This document shows positions 35,985-44,783 of a DNA stretch of 64,000 nucleotides, piece by piece. The translations under genes were made by a program, and so were the position numbers. The notes beneath the pieces were generated by a model that had not been told where the DNA came from, searched no databases, and saw nothing but the letters and a program-made list of their open reading frames with translations. This DNA is from Myxococcota bacterium (GTDB lineage Bacteria; Myxococcota_A; UBA9160; UBA4427): NCBI GenBank assembly GCA_041389495.1, contig JAWKRT010000006.1:124001-188000 (forward strand), read 5' to 3'. The stretch's first letter is position 1, and each line of letters begins with the position of its first letter.

Positions 35985-36395
35985 TCACGCGCCGGGAGCG
36001 CGCTCGAAGACCGCACACCCCTCCGGCACCGAGTGGAACGGCTGCGCCTCGGCGTGGTAGATCGCCATCTGCGGCCCGTCGAAAACGCCCGGATCGTCGA
36101 GCGTTCCGACCTTGAGCAGCACGGCGCCCGGCAGGCCGGGAGCGCGCGTCAGCAGATGCGTGCCGCACGTGCCGCAGAACTCGCGCGTGACCGGCGTCTC
36201 GAGGTCGGCGCGCGCGAACGGGCGCGGCTTCCCCTTCGTGAAGGCGAAGCCGGCCTCGGGCATCCCGAGCACGACGTTCGGCGCGCCTCCCGTGATGTAC
36301 TGGCACTCGCGGCAGTGGCACTGCCCGCGCAGCATCGCCTCGCCCTCGGCGCGGTAGCGGACCGCGCCGCAATAGCATCCGCCCTCGATCTCCAT
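35985..36395 (-). CDS. GFA family (CENP-V/GFA domain) protein
   Basis: 136 residues. Zinc-binding Cys motifs in order: GGCYCGAVRYRAEG, GQCHCRECQYITGG and EFCGTCGTHLL. This is the glutathione-dependent formaldehyde-activating-like fold; most members have no proven activity. ATG at 36395. It is convergent with the thioredoxin-like gene, with 15 bases between stops. Confidence 0.9.
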   Translation of the reverse strand: MEIEGGCYCGAVRYRAEGEAMLRGQCHCRECQYITGGAPNVVLGMPEAGFAFTKGKPRPFARADLETPVTREFCGTCGTHLLTRAPGLPGAVLLKVGTLDDPGVFDGPQMAIYHAEAQPFHSVPEGCAVFERAPGA

Positions 36396-36418
36396 CTCCG
36401 TCCTCCCTGCTCCGCGCT

Positions 36419-36820
36419 TCACGCGCGCGCGAATGCGAGCCGAACCACCGCGATCGCGAATCCCGCCCACAGCACGCCGTAGCTCAGCACGTTCGCGAAG
36501 CCGTGCGTCACCGGGCGCCCGAGCGCGCGCGACAGCGTCTCGGCGACGAAGCCGACGGGCTCGTCGCCGTCGACGACCGCCGCGCGGCGCTCGAACGTCG
36601 CGCCGCGCAGGCGCTCCTCCAGGATGGTCAGCAGACAGCGGTCGCCGAACGCGCGCCACTGCAGATGGATCAGCGGATTCCCGACGACGAGCGCCCACGC
36701 GGCCGCCCGGTGCGGCAGCAGCGGCCCGAGCAGCAGCCAGCCCGTGACGCCCGTGTGCGCGAGCCACACGAGCCGAGCGGCCGCGAGCCGGAGGGGGTGG
36801 ATCGTGACTCCCGTCTGCAT
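36419..36820 (-). CDS. small membrane protein, unknown
   Basis: 133 residues with two or three membrane segments (about 12-32, 38-55, 105-130). The charged middle part has HLQWRAFGDRCLLTILEERLRG. No family named with confidence. It starts three bases from the end of the ThuA-like gene, so probably co-transcribed. Confidence 0.6.
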   Translation of the reverse strand: MQTGVTIHPLRLAAARLVWLAHTGVTGWLLLGPLLPHRAAAWALVVGNPLIHLQWRAFGDRCLLTILEERLRGATFERRAAVVDGDEPVGFVAETLSRALGRPVTHGFANVLSYGVLWAGFAIAVVRLAFARA

Positions 36821-36823
36821 CGC

Positions 36824-37720
36824 CTAGCGATCCTCGCCGCAGCCCTCGCCCTCGGCGCCGAGCGCCCAGGCGAGTGCGCCCTCGAGCAGCGCGCGGTTCT
36901 CGGGCACGTCGTAGGCCGCTGCCGCGTGGCCGAGCGCGGAGTAGACGGCGCGCCCGCGCCCGACGCAGCGCGTCCACGCGACGGGGTGGTCGCTGCCCAT
37001 CCGGAGGTCGCGCTCGCTGCCGAAGATGCGCGCGATCGGCGAGTACGTCGTCTCGTCGATCGTCGCGAGCACGTGCATGCCCGCGAGCCGCGGGCTGCGA
37101 TCCCACGAGTACCACTCCTCCTCGTGGTCGAACGTCGCCGGGAGCGCGGCCGTCGCGGGGTGCGTCGCGTCCTCGACGCGCACGCGCGCCGTCTGGAACT
37201 GCGGGCCCATCGGGTGGCCGATGAAGCCCGCGCCGATCAGCGTGTCGACGTACCAGCGCCACTCGGCGTGCGATCCGTCGCCGGCCGCGTGGACGCCGAG
37301 CCAACCGCCGCCCGACTCGAGCCACTCCTGGAACGCGCGCTCCTGCGCCTCGTCGAACATGTCGCCCGACGCGTTCAGGAACACGACGGCGTCGAAGCGC
37401 GCGAGCAGGTCGGGCCGCATCACGGCGCCGTTCTCGGTCGGGAAGAGGTGCCAGCCGCGGCGCGCGGCGACGTCCTCGAGCAGCGCGCGGCCCGCCGCGA
37501 TGCCCTCGACGTGCCGGAAGCCGTTCGTCTTCGTGAAGACGAGCACGGCCGGGTGCGGGAGCGCGCGCGCGTCGGGAAGCGCGGGCGGCTCGACCTCGTG
37601 CGTGCGGTTCGGGAACACGAGGTTCCACGCCCCGACGTACCGGATCACGCCGAGCGCGACGACGACGAGGACGACGACGAGCGCCGCGAGTGCGAGCAGC
37701 GCGCGCTTGAGGATGCGCAT
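36824..37720 (-). CDS. ThuA-like domain protein, membrane-anchored
   Basis: 298 residues. An N-terminal membrane anchor (LLALAALVVVLVVVALGVI) is followed by a ThuA fold: VLVFTKTNGFRHVEGI, FDAVVFLNASGDMFDEAQ, GGGWLGVHAAGD, and a His-rich segment ATFDHEEEWYSWD. ThuA domains resemble class I glutamine amidotransferases and occur with sugar-utilisation genes; activity is uncertain. The Cys of amidotransferases is not evident. No sugar genes adjoin. Confidence 0.85.
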   Translation of the reverse strand: MRILKRALLALAALVVVLVVVALGVIRYVGAWNLVFPNRTHEVEPPALPDARALPHPAVLVFTKTNGFRHVEGIAAGRALLEDVAARRGWHLFPTENGAVMRPDLLARFDAVVFLNASGDMFDEAQERAFQEWLESGGGWLGVHAAGDGSHAEWRWYVDTLIGAGFIGHPMGPQFQTARVRVEDATHPATAALPATFDHEEEWYSWDRSPRLAGMHVLATIDETTYSPIARIFGSERDLRMGSDHPVAWTRCVGRGRAVYSALGHAAAAYDVPENRALLEGALAWALGAEGEGCGEDR

Positions 37721-37786
37721 GTGCGGAGCCTATCAGGGCGACGCGCGGTGCGGCGCGCCTTCCGCACGCGCGGCGCACGAAGTGCG

Positions 37787-37818
37787 GAGCCCCGCCGGCC
37801 TTCCGGCCGACGGGGCTC
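37787..37818 (-). terminator. hairpin after glnA
   Basis: The 14-base arms at 37787-37800 and 37805-37818 pair with one mismatch around TTCC, 38 bases after the glnA stop. It is the likely end of the glnBA transcript. Confidence 0.65.
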
Positions 37819-37855
37819 CTTCGGGCTCCCGGGCGCGCGCGGACCGCGCGCGCTC

Positions 37856-39274
37856 CTAGATGTCGTAGTAGAGCTCGAACTCGTGCGGATGCGGGCGCAG
37901 GCGGATCGGATCGACGTCCGCCTCGCGCTTGTAGTTGATCCAGCCCGAGATCGCGTCCTCGGTGAACACTCCCCCCTGGAGCAGGAAGTCGTGGTCGGCC
38001 TCGAGCTCGCGCAGCGCCTCGTCGAGGCTGCCCGGCATCGTCGGGATGCCGGCCGCCTCCTCGGGCGAGAGGGCGTAGATGTTCTTGTCGAGCGGACCGC
38101 CCGGATCGACCTTGTTGAGCACGCCGTCGATGCCGGCCATCAGCATCGCCGAGAACGCCAGGTACGGGTTCGCCGCCGGGTCCGGGTACCGCACCTCGAC
38201 GCGCTTCGCCTTCGGGCTCTGCGAGTAGGTCGGGATGCGGCACGAGGCCGAGCGGTTGCGCGACGAGTAGGCCAGGTTGACCGGCGCCTCGTAGCCCGGG
38301 ACGAGCCGCTTGTACGAGTTCGTCGTCGGGTTCGTGAAGGCGGCGAGCGCGCGCGAGTGCTTCAGGATGCCGCCGATGTACCAGAGCGCGAACTGCGAGA
38401 GGCCGGCATAGCCATCGCCCGCGAAGAGCGGCTTGCCGTCCTTCCAGATCGACTGGTGCGTGTGCATGCCCGAGCCGTTGTCCTGGAACAGCGGCTTCGG
38501 CATGAACGTCGCCGTCAGGCCGTGCCGGCGCGCGACGTTCTTCACCACGTACTTGTACTTGATGACGTTGTCGGCCATGGTGACGAGCGTGTCGAACACC
38601 ATGTCGATCTCGGCCTGCCCGGCGGTCGCCACCTCGTGGTGCTGCGTCTCGATCCGCAGGCCGAGCTTCGCCATCTCGAGGCACATCTCGGTGCGCAGGT
38701 CCTGCTGCGTGTCGCTCGGCGGCACCGGGAAGTAGCCCATCTTGTGGCGGACCTTGTAGCCGAGGTTCGCCCCGTCCTCGTCGCGCGCCGTGTTCCAGAC
38801 GGCCTCGTCCGAGTCGATCTCGTAGTAGCCGAGGTTCGACGCGGTCGTGAAGCGCACGTCGTTGAACACGAAGAACTCCGCCTCGGGGCCGAAGTACGCC
38901 GTGTCGCCGATGCCGCTCTGCTTGAGGAAGGCCTCGGCCTTCTTCGCGATGTGGCGCGGGTCGAGCGAGTACGGCTCGCGCGTCATCGGGTCGACCACGT
39001 CGCACGTCAGCACGAGCGTCGGGTGCTTCAGGAAGGGGTCGATGAACGCCGTCGTCGGGTCGGGGATCATGAGCATGTCGCTCTCGTTGATCGCCTTCCA
39101 GCCGCGGATCGACGAGCCGTCGAACCCGTAGCCGTCCTCGAACGTGTCCTCGGTGAGCTGATCGATCGGGTGCGAGCAGTGCTGCCAGCTGCCCGGCCAG
39201 TCGGTGATGCGGCAGTCGACCATGACCGCGCCCGCCTTCTTGGCCATCTCCAGAACCTGCTTGGGGGTGCTCAT
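37856..39274 (-). CDS. glnA: glutamine synthetase type I
   Basis: 472 residues, normal GSI length. Makes glutamine from glutamate, ammonia and ATP. Motifs: DGSSIRGW, FFGPEAEFFVF-type metal site, GSGMHTHQS, NRSASCRIP. The adenylylation loop LDKNIYALSPEE carries the Tyr (about residue 400) that GlnE modifies, so it is the regulated GSI-beta form. The ATG at 39274 gives the family N terminus. glnB lies 64 bases upstream in the same direction, with a small hairpin between. Confidence 0.96.
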   Translation of the reverse strand: MSTPKQVLEMAKKAGAVMVDCRITDWPGSWQHCSHPIDQLTEDTFEDGYGFDGSSIRGWKAINESDMLMIPDPTTAFIDPFLKHPTLVLTCDVVDPMTREPYSLDPRHIAKKAEAFLKQSGIGDTAYFGPEAEFFVFNDVRFTTASNLGYYEIDSDEAVWNTARDEDGANLGYKVRHKMGYFPVPPSDTQQDLRTEMCLEMAKLGLRIETQHHEVATAGQAEIDMVFDTLVTMADNVIKYKYVVKNVARRHGLTATFMPKPLFQDNGSGMHTHQSIWKDGKPLFAGDGYAGLSQFALWYIGGILKHSRALAAFTNPTTNSYKRLVPGYEAPVNLAYSSRNRSASCRIPTYSQSPKAKRVEVRYPDPAANPYLAFSAMLMAGIDGVLNKVDPGGPLDKNIYALSPEEAAGIPTMPGSLDEALRELEADHDFLLQGGVFTEDAISGWINYKREADVDPIRLRPHPHEFELYYDI

Positions 39275-39306
39275 CGCAACGTCTCCATTCCTTCTCTTCT
39301 TCGAGT

Positions 39307-39326
39307 CCCGCCAGGTGCCTGGCGGG
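39307..39326 (-). promoter_or_regulatory. intercistronic hairpin between glnB and glnA
   Basis: Perfect 9-bp arms CCCGCCAGG/CCTGGCGGG with a two-base loop lie between glnB and glnA. It could stabilise mRNA ends or partly terminate, adjusting the GlnB:GlnA ratio. Confidence 0.45.
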
Positions 39327-39338
39327 GGCCGTGCGTTC

Positions 39339-39677
39339 TCAGACCGCATCCGGGCCGCGTTCGCCCGTCCGGATGCGAATCACTTCTTCGAGGGGCAGCA
39401 CGAAGATCTTCCCGTCGCCGATGCGCCCCGTGTTCGCCGCGTTCGCGATCGCGTCGACCACCTTGTCCGCCGTGTCGTCCGCCACGACGATCTCGAGCTT
39501 GATCTTCGGGAGGAAGTCGACCACGTACTCCGCGCCGCGGTAGAGCTCCGTGTGTCCCTTCTGGCGACCGAAGCCCTTCACCTCGGTCACGGTGAGGCCC
39601 TGGATGCCGATCTCGTGGAGGGCTTCCTTGACCTCGTCGAGCTTGAAGGGCTTGATGATCGCTTCGATCTTCTTCAT
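39339..39677 (-). CDS. glnB: nitrogen regulatory protein PII
   Basis: 112 residues. PII senses 2-oxoglutarate and ATP/ADP and controls GlnA adenylylation and NtrB. KPFKLDEVKEAL, the T-loop KGHTELYRGAEY with uridylylation Tyr51, and GRIGDGKIFVLPLEEVIRIRTGE are all standard. No amtB follows, so glnB-class rather than glnK is suggested by context. glnB-glnA is a common operon. Confidence 0.96.
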   Translation of the reverse strand: MKKIEAIIKPFKLDEVKEALHEIGIQGLTVTEVKGFGRQKGHTELYRGAEYVVDFLPKIKLEIVVADDTADKVVDAIANAANTGRIGDGKIFVLPLEEVIRIRTGERGPDAV

Positions 39678-40038
39678 CGCTGACTCCGTTCGTGTGCGAG
39701 CCGCCGACGGAAGCTAGTTCGGGATCGCGGAGCTGGGCCGTGCGGCGCCCGCTCGGGCGGCGTGGCTCCCGGCTCGCGAGCCGCCGCACGGTATCACCTT
39801 TGCCGTCGCCACCGCCGCGTTCGACCGCCGTTCCGAGCCGTGATCTGCCCAGCCTTTGTGCAGATCTGCCCGTGCCGTAGGCAGCACACTCTGGCTCGTT
39901 CGCCCGCCGTCCCGCCAGAGCCGCTCGCCGTTCGTGGGTACGGACGTTGCACGAGTCGTGCCCGGCGAGCCGGTCGTCCCACAGGCAGTCGGGTCGGAGC
40001 GGCACGCGCCACGCAGCAGCACGAGCTGGGAGATCCGA
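39678..40038. other. divergent intergenic region upstream of glnB
   Basis: This 361-base gap between glnB (minus) and a Fis-type HTH gene (plus) contains a large inverted repeat, CCGTGCGGCG (39738-39747) with CGCCGCACGG (39782-39791), in the glnB leader. It also holds the direct/inverted repeats at 39842-39871. I searched both strands for a GG-N10-GC sigma-54 element and found none of quality. No gene seen. Confidence 0.55.
39842..39871. promoter_or_regulatory. helically phased direct repeat, probable operator
   Basis: GATCTGCCC occurs at 39842-39850 and again at 39863-39871, exactly 21 bases apart (two DNA turns). The first copy also pairs with GCAGATC (39860-39866), giving a GATCTGC-N11-GCAGATC inverted repeat. 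The arrangement fits a dimer site with an extra half-site. The protein is unknown; the adjacent Fis-type HTH protein is a candidate. Confidence 0.5.
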
Positions 40039-40338
40039 ATGCAGACCCATCCCCTGCGCGCGCACGAGCCGCGCGCCACGTCCCCCGAACCTGCGCCCGA
40101 CACCGACCTCGAGGCGGTCGAGGCGCTCCTGCGCGCCGGCGGCTCGCCGGGCAGCCCGCTCGAGCTTCGCGAATGGCTCGAGCTCGCCGAGGCCTGGTAC
40201 ATCGCGCGAACGCTCCGCGCGCTGCGAGGCAACCGCTCGGCGGCCGCGAGGGTGCTCGGCATTGGCCGACGCACGCTCTATGCGAAGATGCAGAAGCTCG
40301 GGATCGAGGCCAGCTGGCAGCCCGGGCGCCGGGGCTGA
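40039..40338 (+). CDS. stand-alone Fis-type helix-turn-helix protein
   Basis: 99 residues. The C-terminal half is the DNA-binding domain of NtrC/Fis type: AEAWYIARTLRALRGNRSAAARVLGIGRRTLYAKMQKLGI. The N-terminal half (DTDLEAVEALLRAGGSPGSPLEL) has no receiver or AAA+ domain, so it cannot activate sigma-54 alone. GGGAG six bases before the ATG at 40039 supports the start. It is 58 bases upstream of the ATP-grasp gene and divergent from glnB; control of either is likely (inference). Confidence 0.85.
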   Translation: MQTHPLRAHEPRATSPEPAPDTDLEAVEALLRAGGSPGSPLELREWLELAEAWYIARTLRALRGNRSAAARVLGIGRRTLYAKMQKLGIEASWQPGRRG

Positions 40339-40396
40339 GCACCGCCCCGGCGCCGCATGGCGGGCCGTCGGCGAACCCCCAGACCCAGGCGGGCCC

Positions 40397-41875
40397 ATGG
40401 CTGGACGCTCGAGAAACGACCACGGCGGGCGCCTGTTCGCCGCGTACGAGCCGATCGCCGGCACCTACGACGAGGTGTTCGATGCGAAGGGCCGCGTGCG
40501 CCCGCCCGCGCGACGCGCCGTCGAGCTGCTCGAAGCGATCGGCCCGCGCGAGTTCCGCGCGCGCCAGAAGCTCGCCGACTCCACGTTCCTGAAGAGCGGC
40601 ATCACGTTCTCGGTGTACTCGGACGACCGCGGGTCCGAGCGCATCTTCCCGTTCGATCTCATCCCGCGGCTCGTCGCCGCTCCGGACTGGAAGAAGCTCT
40701 CCGCGGGCCTCGAGCAGCGCGTGCGCGCGCTCAACGCCTTCCTCGCCGACGTCTACGGCAGCCAGCGCATCCTGCGCGAGAAGGTGATCCCCGAGGATCT
40801 CGTGCTCGGCGCACAGGGCTACGTCGCCGAGATGCGCGGCGTGCGCCCGCCGAAGGGCGTCCACATCCACATCGCGGGCATCGACATGATCCGCGACCCG
40901 CACGGCGAGTTCCTCGTGCTCGAGGACAACGTGCGCACGCCGTCGGGCGTCTCGTACGTGCTCGAGAACCGCCAGGTGATGAAGAAGGTGTTCCCGAAGG
41001 TGTTCGCGGACGCGCACGTCCGCGGCGTCGAGGAGTACCCGATCCGTCTGCGCGACGCGCTGGCGTCCGTCGGGCCCGCGCCGGACGACGAGGACATGAC
41101 GGTCGTCCTCACGCCCGGCCCGTTCAACTCCGCCTACTTCGAGCACAGCTTCCTGGCGCGCCGGATGGGCGTGCCGCTCGTCGAGGGCCGCGATCTCTTC
41201 GTCGACGACGACAAGGTGTTCGCCAAGACGACGCGCGGCCCGCAGCGCGTCGACGTCGTCTACCGGCGCATCGACGACCCCTTCCTCGACCCCGAGGCCT
41301 TCGATCCGAAGAGCCTGCTCGGCGTGCCCGGCCTCGTGCGCGCCTACGCGAAGGGCAACGTCGCGCTCGCCAACGCGATCGGGAACGGCGTCGCGGACGA
41401 CAAGGCCGTGTATCCCTTCGTCCCGGACATGGTGCGCTTCTACCTGTCCGAGGAGCCGCTGCTCGGCCAGGTCCCGACGTACCAGTGCTTCCGCGACGAG
41501 GATCGCCGCTACGTGCTCGACCACGTGGGCGAGCTCGTCGTGAAGTCCGTCAACGAGGCCGGCGGCTACGGCATGCTGATCGGGCCGCAGTCGACGAAGA
41601 AGCAGCAGAAGGAGTTCCGCGAGCGCATCGCCGCGAACCCGCGCGGCTACATCGCGCAGCCGCGCATCGAGCTCTCCACCTGCCCGACCTGGACGAAGTC
41701 CGGGCCCGCGCCGCGGCGCGTCGACCTCCGCCCCTACGTCGTCAACGGCAAGTCGACCTGGACGCTGCCCGGCGGCCTCACGCGCGTCGCGCTCGTGAAG
41801 GGCTCCTACGTCGTGAACTCGAGCCAGGGTGGCGGCTCGAAGGACACGTGGGTCCTGCAGGACGAGCGGCCGTGA
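40397..41875 (+). CDS. circularly permuted ATP-grasp protein
   Basis: 492 residues of the circularly permuted ATP-grasp type 2 family, predicted to ligate amino groups to carboxylates in an ATP-dependent way. Visible family features: TFSVYSDDRGSERIFPFDLIPR, NAFLADVYGSQRILRE, VLEDNVRTPSGVSYVLENR, LTPGPFNSAYFEHSFLARRMG and ELVVKSVNEAGGYGMLIGP. It normally occurs with alpha-E and transglutaminase genes, as here. The substrate is not known for any close relative. Overlaps the alpha-E start. Confidence 0.93.
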   Translation: MAGRSRNDHGGRLFAAYEPIAGTYDEVFDAKGRVRPPARRAVELLEAIGPREFRARQKLADSTFLKSGITFSVYSDDRGSERIFPFDLIPRLVAAPDWKKLSAGLEQRVRALNAFLADVYGSQRILREKVIPEDLVLGAQGYVAEMRGVRPPKGVHIHIAGIDMIRDPHGEFLVLEDNVRTPSGVSYVLENRQVMKKVFPKVFADAHVRGVEEYPIRLRDALASVGPAPDDEDMTVVLTPGPFNSAYFEHSFLARRMGVPLVEGRDLFVDDDKVFAKTTRGPQRVDVVYRRIDDPFLDPEAFDPKSLLGVPGLVRAYAKGNVALANAIGNGVADDKAVYPFVPDMVRFYLSEEPLLGQVPTYQCFRDEDRRYVLDHVGELVVKSVNEAGGYGMLIGPQSTKKQQKEFRERIAANPRGYIAQPRIELSTCPTWTKSGPAPRRVDLRPYVVNGKSTWTLPGGLTRVALVKGSYVVNSSQGGGSKDTWVLQDERP

Positions 41876-42900
41876 ACGGCATGATCTCGCGCGTGGCCGA
41901 GAGCTGCTTCTGGCTCAACCGCTACATCGAGCGCGTCGAGGTGCTCGCGCGCATGCTCGACGTCAACCTGTCGTTCCAGCTCGACGTGGCGCTTCCCGAC
42001 GCGGAGCGATGGTGGCCGCTCGTGATCGTCACGGGCCAGGGCGATTCCGCGCCGGCCGACCTCCGCGCGAGTGCCGCCGACGAGGCGGAGGCCATCCAGG
42101 CGTACCTCGTGTGGAACGAGCAGAACCCGAGCTCGCTCTACGCGTCGCTCCGCGCCGCGCGCGAGAACGCCCGCACCATCCGCGAGACGATCAGCCTCGA
42201 GATGTGGGAGACGGTGAACGACCTCTGGGTCTGGCTCAACGATCGCGCCGCGAAGCGCGCCTATCGCGGCGATCGCAACGCCTTCTACCGCCGGATCAAG
42301 GACCAGTGCCTGCTCTACCACGGCATCGCGAACGCCACGATGCTGCACGAGGACCCGTTCCACTTCACGCGCCTCGGTACGTCGCTCGAGCGCGCGAACC
42401 AGACGGCGCGCATCCTCGACGTCAAGCACCACAGCGTCGGGCCGACGGGCCGCGGCGACGAGATGCCCGTCGAGACCGCGCAGTGGCTCGCCACGCTGCG
42501 CTTCTGCTCGGGCGTCGAGCCGTTCTTCAAGCGCGAGGACAGCGTGCTGTCGGGCCGCGACGTCGCCGAGTTCCTGATCTTCGACGGCAACTTCGCGCGC
42601 TCGATCGCCCACAATCTCTCGCGCGCGCGGAACTTCCTCGACCTCGTGAGCTCGAGCGCGGAGGGCGCGCCCGGGTCGGCGACGCGCGAGCGGATCACGC
42701 GGGTGTCCGGCTTCCTCGACGAGCTCGACATCGACGAGGCGCTCGCGCGCGGCCTGCACGAAGTGATCACGGAGCTCGTCGAGGCCATCGCCGCGATCTG
42801 CGACAGCGTGCGCGCGGAGTTCTTCGACCCCGCGGCGCCGGGCGCGGCGCCATCGCCGCCGCCGCAGTCGTCGCAGTCGCAGAGCCAGGGCGCGGGCTGA
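41872..42900 (+). CDS. alpha-E domain protein
   Basis: 342 residues, all-helical. The start MISRVAESCFWLNRYIERVEVLARMLDV is the alpha-E signature, and ANATMLHEDPFHFTRLGTSLERANQTARILDVK is the second. The domain accompanies circularly permuted ATP-grasp enzymes and may be a structural or substrate-binding partner. I give the GTG at 41872, which overlaps the ATP-grasp stop; an ATG at 41881 is an equally possible start and is closer to the usual family N terminus. A Ser/Gln/Pro tail ends the protein. Convergent with the next gene, ten bases between stops. Confidence 0.9.
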   Translation: MNGMISRVAESCFWLNRYIERVEVLARMLDVNLSFQLDVALPDAERWWPLVIVTGQGDSAPADLRASAADEAEAIQAYLVWNEQNPSSLYASLRAARENARTIRETISLEMWETVNDLWVWLNDRAAKRAYRGDRNAFYRRIKDQCLLYHGIANATMLHEDPFHFTRLGTSLERANQTARILDVKHHSVGPTGRGDEMPVETAQWLATLRFCSGVEPFFKREDSVLSGRDVAEFLIFDGNFARSIAHNLSRARNFLDLVSSSAEGAPGSATRERITRVSGFLDELDIDEALARGLHEVITELVEAIAAICDSVRAEFFDPAAPGAAPSPPPQSSQSQSQGAG

Positions 42901-42910
42901 CGGCTCTCGC

Positions 42911-44758
42911 CTAGCGGAGCGAGGCCATCATGTCGGCCTCGACCGCCTCCTCGACGCGCACGCTCACCGTGAGCGTCTCCATGCCGCCGCCGCGGTAGAT
43001 CGTGCCCGACGTCGGCGTCGCGTCGCGATAGTTGCGCCCGCACGCGACGCGCACGTGGTCGTTGCCGATCTGGCGTCCGTTCGTCGGGTCGAAGCCGTGC
43101 CACCCGACGCGCGGCACGTACAGCTCGAGCCAGGCGTGCGAGGCGTCGGACTGCGCCTTGTTCTCGTAGTCGCCGCCCGTGAACACGTATCCCATGCGGT
43201 AGCGCGCCGGGATCTGCAGCAGCCGCGCGAGACAGATCATCAGGTTCGCGAAGTCCTGGCACACGCCGCGCCGCGACTCGAACACGTCGAAGGCCGTCGT
43301 CGCGATCGTGGTCGACGCCGTCACGTACTCGAAGTCGCGGTGGATGGTCGCGTTCATGTCGAGCAGCGTGCCGAGCAGGTCGGCGTCGTTGCGCTCGACG
43401 AAGCTCAGCGCGAACTCGGAGAGCTCCTGCAGCTGCGTCTCGGGCAGCTCGGCCGGCATCAGGTAGGCCGACAGCATCTGCCGCTGCCACGGCATCCACG
43501 GGAACGGGATCGTCTGCCGCGTCGCTCCGAGACGCTCCTCGAGACGCGGGAACGGCGCGACGCGCACGAGCGACGTCGCGCGCATCGAGAACTCCGCGTA
43601 GGGCCGGTCGATCTCGAGGTGGAACGCGGTGTTCCCGAACACGTCCTCGAACTCCGCCACCTCGGCCGACGGCGAGAGGTCGAGGTCGTAGGACAGGAGC
43701 TTCTGGTGACGGTCGTCGAGCGGGCGCAGCAGGAGCCGGTGCGAGCTCCGCTCGACCGCGTCCGTGTACGCGTACCGCGTCTCGTGCACGACGCGCAGCA
43801 CGCGCGACGCCGGGGCGCTCGCGGGCGCATGCGCGTCCTCCGAGTAGTGCGAGAGCGGCACGGCCGCGGCGACCTGGTGCGACGTCTCGCTGCGCAGCGT
43901 GGGCGGCGGCGCGCCCGGGTCGCGCGGCGCGCCCGGCGCGGTCTCGGCCGCGGGCGCGCTGTCGAACACCACCGCGCCGCGTCGCGCGAGGACCATCTGC
44001 GACGGCGCGAGCGGCAGCCACTCGTCGCGCGAGAGCGGGACGCTCGAGAACACGAGCAGCGTGCGGTTCGGGTCGCGCGCCGCGTCGAGCGAGATCGACA
44101 CGGCCTGCGACTCGAGCGACGTCTGCACGTGCGGCGGAATCCGCCGGCTCCAGCACAGGCGCCGCGCGGGCGCGACGTCGCCGTACACGAGCAGCATGTC
44201 GCCGTCCGACAGGATGGCGTTGATGTGCCCGCCCTCGTTGAGCCGACGGAACCAGCCGTGCAGGTCCTCGGGCGCCACGTCGGCGAGCGCGCGCGCGCGA
44301 CGCTGGTGGAGCTGCGCGAGCAGCCAGCAGAACGCGTGCTCGCTGTCCGTGTAGCCGAGCGGCTCGAAGGCGGGGTCGTCGCCGAGCGGGAGGCGCTCCG
44401 CGTAGTCGTGCGCGAGGTCGCCGTCGTGCGCGAAGATCCACTGGTGTCCGCCGTAGCTGCGGACGAAGGGCTGCGCGTCCTGCTGGCTGCGCGGCCGGTT
44501 GTGGCCGCGCAGGTGGCAGAGGAAGAGCGTCGACCGGAAGCGCTCCCAGTCGCCGAGCGCGTCGCCGACCGCCGTCTGGCCCGACGAGCTCGGATCCTTC
44601 AGCACGGACGCGCCGCGCTCGCTCTTCGGATACCAGCCGATGCCCCAGCCGTAGTGGCGCGCGGGTGCGCGCCCGCCGCCCGACGGCGCCTGCGGGTCCG
44701 CGAAACGCACCGCGGGCGAGGCATCGCCGTCGAAGCACAGGGCCAGCAGCTCGCTCAT
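42911..44758 (-). CDS. class II amidotransferase-like/transglutaminase fusion
   Basis: 615 residues in two parts. Residues 1-270 resemble YafJ-type class II glutamine amidotransferases (YGWGIGWYP, CHLRGHNRP 81-89, FAHDGDL 109-115). The catalytic Cys expected at position 2 is Ser (MSELLAL), although Cys8 is near. Residues 318-615 form a bacterial transglutaminase-like protease: N-terminal domain VHETRYAYTDAVERSSHRLLLRP, then RRGVCQDFANL (Cys500), SDASHAWLELY (His541) and GFDPTNG (Asp557). These two proteins are usually separate genes in this cluster. The first domain may be inactive or only bind substrate. Confidence 0.9.
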   Translation of the reverse strand: MSELLALCFDGDASPAVRFADPQAPSGGGRAPARHYGWGIGWYPKSERGASVLKDPSSSGQTAVGDALGDWERFRSTLFLCHLRGHNRPRSQQDAQPFVRSYGGHQWIFAHDGDLAHDYAERLPLGDDPAFEPLGYTDSEHAFCWLLAQLHQRRARALADVAPEDLHGWFRRLNEGGHINAILSDGDMLLVYGDVAPARRLCWSRRIPPHVQTSLESQAVSISLDAARDPNRTLLVFSSVPLSRDEWLPLAPSQMVLARRGAVVFDSAPAAETAPGAPRDPGAPPPTLRSETSHQVAAAVPLSHYSEDAHAPASAPASRVLRVVHETRYAYTDAVERSSHRLLLRPLDDRHQKLLSYDLDLSPSAEVAEFEDVFGNTAFHLEIDRPYAEFSMRATSLVRVAPFPRLEERLGATRQTIPFPWMPWQRQMLSAYLMPAELPETQLQELSEFALSFVERNDADLLGTLLDMNATIHRDFEYVTASTTIATTAFDVFESRRGVCQDFANLMICLARLLQIPARYRMGYVFTGGDYENKAQSDASHAWLELYVPRVGWHGFDPTNGRQIGNDHVRVACGRNYRDATPTSGTIYRGGGMETLTVSVRVEEAVEADMMASLR

Positions 44759-44783
44759 CGGGTGTCCTTCGCGCGCGCCCGCG

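Noticed and set aside
39678..40038. sigma-54 promoter for glnB
   Set aside because: Expected for nitrogen genes, but no GG-N10-GC element with supporting bases exists on the minus strand here.
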